Assembly (NCBI GenBank): GCA_037144095.1
Contig: JBAWXL010000256.1
Coordinates: 1-6,508, forward strand
Reading direction: 5' to 3'
Source: CAIXTV01 sp037144095
GTDB taxonomy: Bacteria > Bacteroidota > Bacteroidia > Bacteroidales > CAIXTV01
DNA length: 6,508 bases
Below, one piece after another: positions 1 to 6,165 of the stretch (positions are counted from its first letter, which is position 1; each line of letters starts with the position of its first letter). The notes beneath the pieces are model-generated. The model saw nothing but the letters and a program-made list of their open reading frames with translations, ran no database searches and had not been told where the DNA came from. Made by a program: the position numbers and the translations under genes.

Positions 1-122
1 ATGTATGGCTAACCCGAAGCATACCGCCTTGCTCAATAGTCTATCAAAAAAGAGAAACAATAGTTAAAGAAAAAGGCTTAAAAAACGAGCCTGCTAATTT
101 TATAATCTAAAAATCAAATCAT

Positions 123-1034
123 ATGAAATACAATAATATTCTGGAAGGCATAGGCAACACGCCACATGTTAAAATAAACCATCTATTCGGAAGCAAATAT
201 GACGTTTGGATGAAACTTGAACGCTCCAATCCGGGGAATAGTATAAAAGACAGGATTGCCCTTGCAATGATAGAAGACGCTGAAAGAAAGTGTATACTTA
301 CTAATAATAGTGTAATAATTGAACCTACAAGTGGAAATACCGGTGTTGGACTTGCATTGGTTTGTGCTGTAAAAGGCTATAAGCTTATTCTGGTAATGCC
401 TGAATCGATGAGTGTGGAAAGGAGAAAATTGATGTCTATCTATGGTGCTTCTTTTGTACTAACACCCAGAGAAAAAGGAATGAAAGGTGCCATCGAAAAA
501 GCGAAGGAATTAGTCGCAGAAACTTCTGATTCATGGATGCCTTCGCAGTTTGATAATCAGGCAAATGTGGAGATTCATAAAAAAACTACAGCACAAGAAA
601 TTATCAAAGCTTTTCCTGATGGAATAGATGTTTTAATTACTGGAGTTGGAACAGGTGGTCATATTACCGGAGTTGGAAGCGTTTTAAAAGAGAAGTTTCC
701 TGATGTTAAAATATTTGCTGTGGAACCTGAATTATCTCCTGTTTTAAGTGGGGGCAATGCAGGGCCTCATCCCTTGCAGGGAATTGGAGCAGGTTTTATT
801 CCTTCCATTTTGAATACTAAATTATTTGATGGAATCATTACTGTTGGGAAAGACGAATCGTATAGTTTTGTCAAGCGATTAGCAAAAGAAGAAGGTATTC
901 TTGCAGGAATTTCAACAGGAGCATCGCTTGCTGCTATAAACAAAAAGCTAATTGATCTTACGGAAGGAGCAAGAATTTTAACTTTCAATTATGACACAGG
1001 AGAGCGTTATTTATCGATTGAAGGTTTATTTTAG
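123..1034 (+). CDS. cysK: Cysteine synthase (O-acetylserine sulfhydrylase), PLP-dependent
   Basis: The predicted enzyme makes L-cysteine and acetate from O-acetylserine and sulfide in the cytoplasm, the last step of cysteine biosynthesis. At 303 residues it has the usual length for bacterial CysK. Visible signatures in order are IGNTP near residue 10, the PLP-lysine motif NPGNSIKDR (36-44, Schiff-base lysine K42), the substrate loop TSGNTG (69-74), the phosphate-binding glycine loop GVGTGGHITGVG (174-185), the OAS-sulfhydrylase signature QGIGAGFIP (219-227), GISTGAS (262-268) and the C-terminal DTGERYLS (291-298). One oddity is histidine at position 15, where the family nearly always has leucine (IGNTPLV). 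The ATG at 123 puts the conserved IGNTP at the normal distance from the N-terminus. No cysE or sulfate-assimilation gene lies beside it. Cystathionine beta-synthase is a less likely alternative: there is no CBS regulatory domain and QGIGAGFIP favours CysK. Confidence 0.94.
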   Translation: MKYNNILEGIGNTPHVKINHLFGSKYDVWMKLERSNPGNSIKDRIALAMIEDAERKCILTNNSVIIEPTSGNTGVGLALVCAVKGYKLILVMPESMSVERRKLMSIYGASFVLTPREKGMKGAIEKAKELVAETSDSWMPSQFDNQANVEIHKKTTAQEIIKAFPDGIDVLITGVGTGGHITGVGSVLKEKFPDVKIFAVEPELSPVLSGGNAGPHPLQGIGAGFIPSILNTKLFDGIITVGKDESYSFVKRLAKEEGILAGISTGASLAAINKKLIDLTEGARILTFNYDTGERYLSIEGLF

Positions 1035-1035
1035 T

Positions 1036-1050
1036 AAGTAAAATTTACTT
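1036..1050. other. Near-perfect palindrome after cysK
   Basis: Two bases after the cysK stop there is a 15-base palindrome: AAGTAAA, a central A, then TTTACTT, followed by a short T-rich stretch. As RNA it would make an AT-only stem of about five pairs with a small loop. That is weak for an intrinsic terminator but well placed for a transcript end, or it could be a protein-binding site. The function is inferred from position only. Confidence 0.3.
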
Positions 1051-1092
1051 TTCTATAAGTTGGTCATTGCCAGTATTAATAAGGGTCTTAGA

Positions 1093-1124
1093 TTGTATCT
1101 TAAAATACTTGAAAAATAAATTTG
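1093..1124 (+). promoter_or_regulatory. Candidate Bacteroidota promoter for the nitroreductase gene
   Basis: TTG at 1093-1095 is followed after 21 bases by TAAATTTG at 1117-1124, an exact match to the Bacteroidota -7 element TAnnTTTG. Initiation just downstream would give a leader of roughly 60 bases before the ATG at 1195. AT-rich DNA produces such matches by chance, so this is a plausible rather than proven site. Confidence 0.45.
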
Positions 1125-1194
1125 TTTTTTAATGTGATGTGTTTTCTTTTTTTGTTTCTTTGTAATTAGAATTATTCACTAAACAAATAAAAAG

Positions 1195-1800
1195 ATGAAA
1201 ACAACAATTCGATTCGTAGCCATTTTTTGTTTCTGCATAATTAATTTACAGGCTATTTATAGCCAGGCAGAACAATATCCAAATGAAACAATTAAAACCA
1301 TTCACAACAGAAAAAGCGTAAGGCATTTCACTGGTGATGCAGTTTCAAAAGAGCAAGTGGAGATATTACTTAAAGCCGCAATGGCAGCTCCGTCGGCAGT
1401 TAACAAACAGCCCTGGGCATTTATGGTTATTAATAAACGAGATCGACTGGACTCTCTTGCAGTTGGGTTACCTTATACAAAAATGTTAATGAAAGCCGGT
1501 GCTGCAATCATTGTCTGTGGCGATTTAAGCAAAGCCTTAGAAGGGAAAAGCGCCGAATTGTGGAAAATGGATTGCATGGCTGCCTCTGAGAACATCTTAT
1601 TGGCAGCTGAATCATTAGGATTAGGGGCTGTATTTACTGCAGTTTATCCTGATGATGATAAGATAAATTTCGTCTCAAAGTTTTTTAAGTTACCTAAAAA
1701 TATTATACCTCTTTGCGTTATCCCTATTGGGAAACCTACAGGGGAAGATAAACCCAAAGATAAATATAAATCCGACAATATTCATTGGGATAGCTGGTGA
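1195..1800 (+). CDS. Nitroreductase-family flavoprotein with N-terminal signal peptide
   Basis: This is a 201-residue member of the FMN-dependent nitroreductase family, whose members reduce nitroaromatics, quinones or flavins with NAD(P)H, usually as homodimers. The exact substrate cannot be told. Family features are the FMN-phosphate-binding segment RKSVRHF (39-45), APSAVNKQPW (65-74), the flavin-proximal LGLGAVFTAVYP (141-152) and the closing strand with PIGKP (177-181). Residues 1-25 look like a Sec signal peptide: basic K2 and R6, a hydrophobic core at about 7-20, and a likely cleavage near IYS-QA (21-25). The two cysteines in the core (C11, C14) are not in a lipobox. The nitroreductase fold begins near residue 30, and the next methionine is residue 63, inside it, so the leader cannot be removed by choosing a later ATG. 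Translation ends at tandem in-frame TGA TGA codons (1798-1803). The gene is convergent with the DUF3795-type gene. Family assignment is firm; export is inferred. Confidence 0.88.
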   Translation: MKTTIRFVAIFCFCIINLQAIYSQAEQYPNETIKTIHNRKSVRHFTGDAVSKEQVEILLKAAMAAPSAVNKQPWAFMVINKRDRLDSLAVGLPYTKMLMKAGAAIIVCGDLSKALEGKSAELWKMDCMAASENILLAAESLGLGAVFTAVYPDDDKINFVSKFFKLPKNIIPLCVIPIGKPTGEDKPKDKYKSDNIHWDSW

Positions 1801-1826
1801 TGAGTTATAAGTGTCAATGCCTGAAT

Positions 1827-1841
1827 AAGGTTGACCTTTTT
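1827..1841 (+). terminator. Weak terminator-like hairpin after the nitroreductase gene
   Basis: AAGG, the loop TTGA, CCTT and then three more T residues form a four-pair stem with a short U tract, 26 bases after the first stop codon. It lies between two convergent genes, where a terminator is expected. The stem is short, and in the minus direction there is no T tail, so support is modest. Confidence 0.3.
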
Positions 1842-1890
1842 CGCTTTATAATATTACTTCAACAGCTAAAATAGAGCTTAAGAAACTAAA

Positions 1891-2178
1891 TTATAACTGA
1901 CTTTTCAATAGTTCAACCCTCTTAATCAAATATTCCTGATGTTCTTCTTCTGAAGAATCAGGGTCCTTGAACTCTTTGAACATATTGCAGGGAAGTTCGG
2001 CACAATTGCCACAATGATTATATTCATGAGTGTTTACTGCACAATTAAACAAAGGGCAGGTTTTATCAGGCATCATTTCTTTTGCCCAAAAGGTTTGACC
2101 TTTAATTTTGAAACATCCACTACATTCTTTTTCGAAAAAACGACATTCGTCGCATACAAGACCACATGCTGAAATCAT
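1891..2178 (-). CDS. Small cysteine-rich protein, DUF3795 type
   Basis: This 95-residue cytoplasmic protein of unknown function has ten cysteines: C5, C9, C12, C19, C22, C41, C46, C56, C59 and C64. The opening CGLVCDEC (5-12), the ECSGC pair (18-22) and the closing CGNCAELPC (56-64) fit the DUF3795 pattern, which is common in anaerobic bacteria and thought from its cysteines to bind metal or an iron-sulfur centre. The C-terminal third (about 70-95) is charged and probably helical. No signal peptide or membrane segment is seen. The start at 2178 is supported because the conserved CGL motif begins only five residues later. Upstream on the coding strand a run of ten A residues sits almost against the ATG, an A-rich leader typical of this phylum. 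It converges with the nitroreductase gene and diverges from the lysine-saccharopine pair; neither neighbour indicates its role. Confidence 0.82.
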   Translation of the reverse strand: MISACGLVCDECRFFEKECSGCFKIKGQTFWAKEMMPDKTCPLFNCAVNTHEYNHCGNCAELPCNMFKEFKDPDSSEEEHQEYLIKRVELLKSQL

Positions 2179-2396
2179 ATTTTTTTTTTGCTGTAAAATT
2201 AAAAAAGATATTTTATTTCAAAGCTTTTTCGTTGAATTATTTTAAATTTACATCTTTTGCAACAGAAAAACATTGTCTTCGGTTCCAAAACTCAAGTTTA
2301 AAAAGGAAAATAAGTGACATTAAAATCTTTTGTATTGAAATTTCTGAGTTGTAATTTTGAATTTGATTCCACTATCCATCGTAATGTAAGAATTTG

Positions 2397-2428
2397 TTTG
2401 CGTAACATTGCTTAAATAACTAAGTTTG
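2397..2428 (+). promoter_or_regulatory. Strong candidate Bacteroidota promoter for the lysine-ketoglutarate reductase gene
   Basis: TTTG at 2397-2400 (a second TTTG lies directly before it at 2393-2396) is followed after exactly 20 bases by TAAGTTTG at 2421-2428. Both elements match the Bacteroidota consensus (TTTG, then TAnnTTTG). A start around 2435 would leave a leader of about 17 bases before the ATG at 2452. This is the best promoter match in the window. Confidence 0.65.
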
Positions 2429-2451
2429 CAGCCTTATTTTAAACTAAATTT

Positions 2452-3777
2452 ATGAGCAATTATCTGGGTATCCGCCACGAAGATAAATATCTGATGGAAC
2501 GTCGTGCGCCACTAACGCCTAAACATGTTAAATTTTTGACGCAACATCATAAGTTGGATGTTGCAGTTCAGCATTCAACAAAAAGAATTTTTACAGATCA
2601 GGAATACATTGACGCAGGAGCAGAAATAGTAGATAATCTCGTAAAATGTTCAGTGATTTTAGGTGTGAAAGAAATGCCTGAGAGTTTTTTTGAGGCAGGG
2701 AAAACGTATGTTTTCTTTTCACATGTAATTAAAGGACAATCCTATAATATGCCCATGCTCAAACGCATGATGGAATTGGGCTGCAATTTAATAGAATATG
2801 AAAAGATTATTGATGAACAGGCTAAACGATTAATATTTTTCGGAAGATATGCAGGCTTGGCTGGTATGATCAATTCTTTTTGGGCTTGGGGAATGCGTTT
2901 GAAGTACTTTGGTTTTGAATCGAAATTATTAAAAATCAAACAAGCTTATCAATATCATTCGTTGAAAGAAGCACGCGAAGATATTTCAGCAGTGGGGCAG
3001 ATGATTGCCGAAGAGGGAATACCACATGAACTTCGTCCATTCGTAATTGCTTTTACAGGCTATGGAAACGTATCGCAGGGGGCGCAAGAGATTTGTGGTT
3101 TGTTACCGGTTAAAGAAATCTCACCCGAAAAACTTCTGACATTGAAAACCCGAAAGAATACACCAGACAATATAGTGTATAAAGTGATTTTCAAAGAAGA
3201 AGACATGTTTGAGCGGATTGATGGTGAGGCATTTGATTTGCAGGAATATTATCATCATCCTGAACTGTATCGCAGCAAATTCGAACAATATATTTCTCAT
3301 CTGTCTATGCTGATAAATTGTGTGTATTGGGATAATCGTTATCCACGACTAATTACCAAGGAATATTTAAAGAAAGCCTATGCTGAAGGTCAACCTAAAT
3401 TAATGGTAATAGGCGATATCAGTTGCGACATCGAAGGTTCAATGGAATGCACTATGAAAGCAACTGAAATTGGGGATCCGGTTTTTGTTTATAATCCAGA
3501 GACAGAAGATATTACAATGGGTGCGAAAGGGGAGGGGATAATGGTGATGTCGGTGGATATTCTTCCTGCCGAATTGCCCCGCGATGCATCAAATGGTTTC
3601 GGAGATGTTTTGGTAAATTTTGTAAAACCAATTCTTACGACAGATTTCTCGCTTCCTTTTCTTGAATTAGATTTACCACGAGCCATTAAAAAAGGATTGA
3701 TTTTGCATAACGGAGAACTTACCCCTGAGTTTGAATATCTTCAGCCCTTTGTCGATGCTTTAGAAGCACACCTCTAA
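2452..3777 (+). CDS. Lysine-2-oxoglutarate reductase (saccharopine-forming), stand-alone LKR domain
   Basis: The predicted enzyme condenses L-lysine with 2-oxoglutarate and reduces the product with a nicotinamide cofactor to give saccharopine. The 441 residues correspond to the N-terminal LKR half of animal and plant AASS. The alanine-dehydrogenase/transhydrogenase-type N-terminal domain carries GIRHEDKYLMERRAPLTP (6-23). GVKEMP (71-76) and FFSHVIKGQ (88-96) supply K73 and H91, which align in motif and spacing with the catalytic lysine and histidine of yeast Lys1. The dinucleotide-binding loop is GYGNVSQG (203-210). GDISCDIEGSMECT (321-334) and SVDILPAELPRDAS (367-380) are characteristic of the LKR branch. 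The start is fixed by GIR at residue 6 and by the promoter just upstream. The SDH-type gene follows after 93 bases in the same order as the eukaryotic fusion. The physiological direction is inferred to be lysine breakdown. Confidence 0.87.
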   Translation: MSNYLGIRHEDKYLMERRAPLTPKHVKFLTQHHKLDVAVQHSTKRIFTDQEYIDAGAEIVDNLVKCSVILGVKEMPESFFEAGKTYVFFSHVIKGQSYNMPMLKRMMELGCNLIEYEKIIDEQAKRLIFFGRYAGLAGMINSFWAWGMRLKYFGFESKLLKIKQAYQYHSLKEAREDISAVGQMIAEEGIPHELRPFVIAFTGYGNVSQGAQEICGLLPVKEISPEKLLTLKTRKNTPDNIVYKVIFKEEDMFERIDGEAFDLQEYYHHPELYRSKFEQYISHLSMLINCVYWDNRYPRLITKEYLKKAYAEGQPKLMVIGDISCDIEGSMECTMKATEIGDPVFVYNPETEDITMGAKGEGIMVMSVDILPAELPRDASNGFGDVLVNFVKPILTTDFSLPFLELDLPRAIKKGLILHNGELTPEFEYLQPFVDALEAHL

Positions 3778-3804
3778 TTTCTTTAATCCTTATTCTTAAA
3801 TCAT

Positions 3805-3836
3805 TTTACATCCTATCATTATACATTCTATTTTTG
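3805..3836 (+). promoter_or_regulatory. Candidate internal promoter for the saccharopine dehydrogenase gene
   Basis: TATTTTTG at 3829-3836 matches the Bacteroidota -7 element TAnnTTTG. It is preceded, after a 20-base spacer, by TTTA at 3805-3808, one base from the TTTG element. It lies in the 93-base gap between the two lysine-pathway genes and would give a leader of about 28 bases. Together with the lack of any clear terminator in the gap, it suggests the second gene may be read both from here and by read-through. Confidence 0.45.
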
Positions 3837-3870
3837 CAAATTCAATTACTTTAAAATATAAACTTTAAAA

Positions 3871-5208
3871 ATGAAAAAAGTACTTATTCTAGGAGCCGGA
3901 TTAGTAGCTAACCCAATGGTTCAGTATCTGCTGAGCAAAGGCTATCAACTCACTATTGCTTCCAACACGCCCGAAAGAGGTGAAACTATGTTAGGTGGAC
4001 ATCCTAACGGAACAAACATTAATTGGTCGGTAGACGACTTGCAAACCCTCGATCAAATGGTAATGAACCACGATCTTGTAGTGAGTTTGTTGCCTTATGT
4101 GTTCCATGTTACTATTGCCGAACATGCGTTGAAATATAAGAAAAATATGGTAACTACTTCTTATGTTAAACCAGAAATGCAGGCTTTGGATGAGGATGCT
4201 AAAAAGGCAAACATTATTATTCTCAACGAAATTGGTTTAGACCCTGGCATCGACCACATGTCGGCTATGCGTATTATAGATAATATTCATGCCAAAGGTG
4301 GTAAAGTTAAAGAATTCTGGTCATTATGTGGTGCTTTACCTGCTCCCGAATGTGCCAATAATCCTTTGAAGTATAAGTTTTCGTGGAGCCCTAAAGGAGT
4401 AGTACTGGCTGGGAATAATGATGCATGTTATTTGCATAAAAAAGAAATAGTTGAAATTCCAACTCAGGATTTATTTAAGAATCCTCGCAAATTGAATTTC
4501 CCTGAGGTGGGCGAACTGGAATTTTACCCTAATCGTGATTCCATTTCGTATATTGATGTCTACGGGATTAAAGAGGTTGAAACTATTTTCAGGGGAACAT
4601 TCCGATTCAAGGGATGGTGCGAAACAATTGATTTGTTGAAACAGCTTAAACTCATTTCAAATGACAGCTTTGATATGACAGGTATGACGTATGCTGATTT
4701 AATGGCTAAACAAATTGGTGCTAATTCGTCTGATAATATAATTGAGAAAACTGCGGCCTTTTTAAATCTAAGCAAAGAGGATACTGCTTTACATTCTTTA
4801 GAATGGTTGGGTTTATTTGATAATACTCCAATGAAACGTGCAATGGATACAACTTTCGAAGTTACTTCTGATGCCATGATTTCGAAAATGCCTTTAGGTA
4901 TGAATGAACGTGATATGATTGTTATGCGTCATACATTCTTAGCTGAATACCCTGATGGAACTTCGGAAGTAATACATTCGAGTATGCTCGATTTTGGTTC
5001 TCCTGCAACAGATACTTCCATTGCACGCACAGTGGCACTTCCGGCTGCAATAGCTGCCGAAATGATACTTGAAGGCAAAATCCTTTTGAAAGGAGTATAT
5101 CGTCCGGTATTACCCGAAATTTATAATCCGGTTTTGGATCAGTTAGAAAATATGGACATTAAAATGCATGAAGAATACGGCTTAGCTCTGTCTGAAAACA
5201 TTCAATAG
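3871..5208 (+). CDS. Saccharopine dehydrogenase (glutamate-forming), stand-alone SDH domain
   Basis: The predicted enzyme oxidises saccharopine to aminoadipate semialdehyde and glutamate, following the LKR step encoded just upstream. The 445 residues have the usual size of the family (yeast Lys9, C-terminal half of AASS). The N-terminal Rossmann fold opens at once with LILGAGLVANP (5-15). SLLP (72-75), TTSYVKP (95-101) and NEIGLDPGIDHM (119-130) are typical of saccharopine reductases, as are KYKFSWSPKGV (167-177) and FRGTFRFKGWCE (240-251) in the substrate-binding domain. The C-terminal part returns to the Rossmann domain. The ATG at 3871 is convincing because the first beta strand follows directly. 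Carboxynorspermidine dehydrogenase is a close relative and an alternative, but the adjacent LKR gene strongly favours saccharopine. The protein has no signal peptide and should be cytoplasmic. Confidence 0.9.
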   Translation: MKKVLILGAGLVANPMVQYLLSKGYQLTIASNTPERGETMLGGHPNGTNINWSVDDLQTLDQMVMNHDLVVSLLPYVFHVTIAEHALKYKKNMVTTSYVKPEMQALDEDAKKANIIILNEIGLDPGIDHMSAMRIIDNIHAKGGKVKEFWSLCGALPAPECANNPLKYKFSWSPKGVVLAGNNDACYLHKKEIVEIPTQDLFKNPRKLNFPEVGELEFYPNRDSISYIDVYGIKEVETIFRGTFRFKGWCETIDLLKQLKLISNDSFDMTGMTYADLMAKQIGANSSDNIIEKTAAFLNLSKEDTALHSLEWLGLFDNTPMKRAMDTTFEVTSDAMISKMPLGMNERDMIVMRHTFLAEYPDGTSEVIHSSMLDFGSPATDTSIARTVALPAAIAAEMILEGKILLKGVYRPVLPEIYNPVLDQLENMDIKMHEEYGLALSENIQ

Positions 5209-5216
5209 ACTTAGCT

Positions 5217-5247
5217 AAGACCCAAATCTTAAATTCCAAATTCAATG
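5217..5247 (+). repeat. Intergenic 31-base repeat, copy A
   Basis: This AT-rich unit begins AAGACCCAA and ends AAATTCAATG, nine bases after the saccharopine dehydrogenase stop. It matches the reverse complement of copy C (6114-6144) at 26 of 31 positions without gaps. It matches copy B (6048-6085) at 26 of 31 once a 7-base insertion in B is removed. Its first bases overlap a perfect CTTAGCTAAG palindrome at 5210-5219. A degenerate, unconvincing inverted partner may lie near 5274-5296. Confidence 0.7.
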
Positions 5248-5332
5248 AGAGAGAGGCTATTATATCAAAGGGTTTTGAGTTTGTAAACTTGATTTTAACA
5301 AACAGTATTAAAAATAAAACAGAACAAAATTT

Positions 5333-6049
5333 ATGGCAGGTTTTGCAAAATGGATTGGAGGAAGCTTAGGCTGGGCATTTGGTGGTCCCATTGGTGGCAT
5401 TCTCGGATTTGTATTTGGCTCAATGTTAGACGGAGCCACCGTAACCACCTCGCAAAGTATAGCAACCACATCAGGCGACTTTTCGGTGAGTTTGCTGGTG
5501 CTTTCGGCGGCAATTATGAAAGCAGATGGAAAGGTGATGAAATCGGAGCTCGATTTCGTGAAACGCTTTTTTGTACAAAGCTTTGGCGAAGCTCAGGCTG
5601 CTGAAAAGATGAAGTTGTTGAGGGAAATTCTTAAACAAGACATCCCTATCAATGATGTTTGTCTTCAGATTAAACAATTCATGGAATACTCTTCTCGTTT
5701 GCAATTGCTGCATTATCTCTTTGGGCTATCTGCGGCAGATAATCAATATCATAAAAGCGAACTCGACCTTATTCAATCCATTGCCAACTTATTGGGAATT
5801 CGTCTGGCAGATTTTACTTCTATAAAAGCCATGTTTGTTCCCGATATCGATAATGCCTATAAAATACTTGAAATCACACCCGATGCTACTGATGATGAGA
5901 TAAAAAAAGCTTACCGAAGAATGGCTGTGAAATATCACCCCGACAAAGTTGGGCATTTGGGTGAGGATGTTCAAAATGCTGCTAAAGAAAAGTTCCAACA
6001 ACTGAACAATGCTTTCACTGATTTGAAAAAACAAAGAGGCATTGTTTAA
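5333..6049 (+). CDS. djlA: DjlA-like membrane-anchored J-domain co-chaperone with TerB-like domain
   Basis: This predicted DnaK co-chaperone would be tethered to the inner membrane with its J domain in the cytoplasm. Its 238 residues show the DjlA domain order. First is a glycine-rich hydrophobic anchor at about 5-33 (GGPIGGILGFVFGSMLD, a glycine-zipper-like segment close in style to the E. coli DjlA anchor). Next is a mostly helical TerB-like domain at about 48-165, with ADGKVMKSELDFV (64-76) and a second, similar AADNQYHKSELDLI (134-147). Last is a C-terminal J domain at about 174-236 with YKILEI, the basic helix EIKKAYRRMAVKYHPDK and the essential HPD tripeptide (202-204). E. coli DjlA is slightly longer (about 270 residues). 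The ATG at 5333 places the anchor at the extreme N-terminus as in the family. No dnaK or grpE is nearby, so its partner must be encoded elsewhere. It is flanked on both sides by copies of an intergenic repeat. Confidence 0.88.
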   Translation: MAGFAKWIGGSLGWAFGGPIGGILGFVFGSMLDGATVTTSQSIATTSGDFSVSLLVLSAAIMKADGKVMKSELDFVKRFFVQSFGEAQAAEKMKLLREILKQDIPINDVCLQIKQFMEYSSRLQLLHYLFGLSAADNQYHKSELDLIQSIANLLGIRLADFTSIKAMFVPDIDNAYKILEITPDATDDEIKKAYRRMAVKYHPDKVGHLGEDVQNAAKEKFQQLNNAFTDLKKQRGIV

Positions 6050-6085
6050 GACGCAAATTTCAAGTTCCAAATCCCAAATTCAAAG
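6048..6085 (+). repeat. Intergenic repeat, copy B (with 7-base insertion)
   Basis: This copy begins AAGACGCAA and ends CAAATTCAAAG. It starts on the last two bases of the djlA-like stop codon. With a 7-base insertion (CAAATCC, 6068-6074) removed, it matches the reverse complement of copy C at 27 of 31 positions. The insertion looks like a slipped duplication of the neighbouring CCAAAT unit. B and C face each other across a 28-base spacer and could pair into a long hairpin in the transcript. Confidence 0.72.
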
Positions 6086-6113
6086 AAATACATTTGAAAG
6101 TTAAAATGCTCTC

Positions 6114-6144
6114 CTTTGAATTTTGAATTTGAAAATTGGGTCTT
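6114..6144 (-). repeat. Intergenic 31-base repeat, copy C (inverted)
   Basis: Read on the minus strand this copy begins AAGACCCAA and ends AAATTCAAAG. It is the same unit as copy A (26 of 31, no gaps) and the inverted partner of copy B. The B-C hairpin would lie between the djlA-like stop and the deaminase-like start, with its right foot 21 bases before the next ATG. It could end or protect the upstream transcript or hinder read-through; no T tract follows, so it is not a classical intrinsic terminator. Confidence 0.72.
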
Positions 6145-6165
6145 GATTCTTTTAACTACCCTAAT

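Noticed and set aside
74..92. Hairpin AGGCT ... AGCCT upstream of cysK, as terminator or riboswitch
   Set aside because: Only five pairs with a nine-base loop and no proper T tract follow, and there is no resemblance to a known sulfur riboswitch such as SAM, which would need a much longer leader.
1..110. Possible 3' end of an upstream plus-strand gene (frame open from base 3 to a TAA at 108-110, or from base 2 to a TAA at 65-67)
   Set aside because: Two frames are both open from the edge, neither gives a recognisable protein end, and 35 open codons is not significant. It cannot be decided without the sequence to the left.
2166..2354. 62-codon plus-strand reading frame in the gap between the DUF3795-type gene and the lysine pathway gene
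   Set aside because: It overlaps the start of the DUF3795-type gene, has a low-complexity Phe/Lys/Leu/Ser composition with no recognisable motif, and ends before a good promoter. It is probably a chance frame in AT-rich intergenic DNA.
4560..4877. 105-codon minus-strand frame inside the saccharopine dehydrogenase gene
   Set aside because: It lies wholly within a gene with conserved family motifs throughout and has no recognisable domain or promoter of its own.
5274..5296. Inverted fourth copy of the intergenic repeat paired with copy A
   Set aside because: Only a loose match can be found, needing gaps and scoring little better than AT-rich background.
5273..5313. Promoter for the djlA-like gene
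   Set aside because: TTTG elements are present, but no TAnnTTTG follows at the right distance. TATTAAAA at 5306-5313 keeps only the TA of the consensus.
5333..5713. Additional overlapping frames on both strands within the djlA-like gene
   Set aside because: These are shadows. The 5333-6049 frame carries the anchor, TerB-like region and J domain with HPD, and the others lack any family motif.
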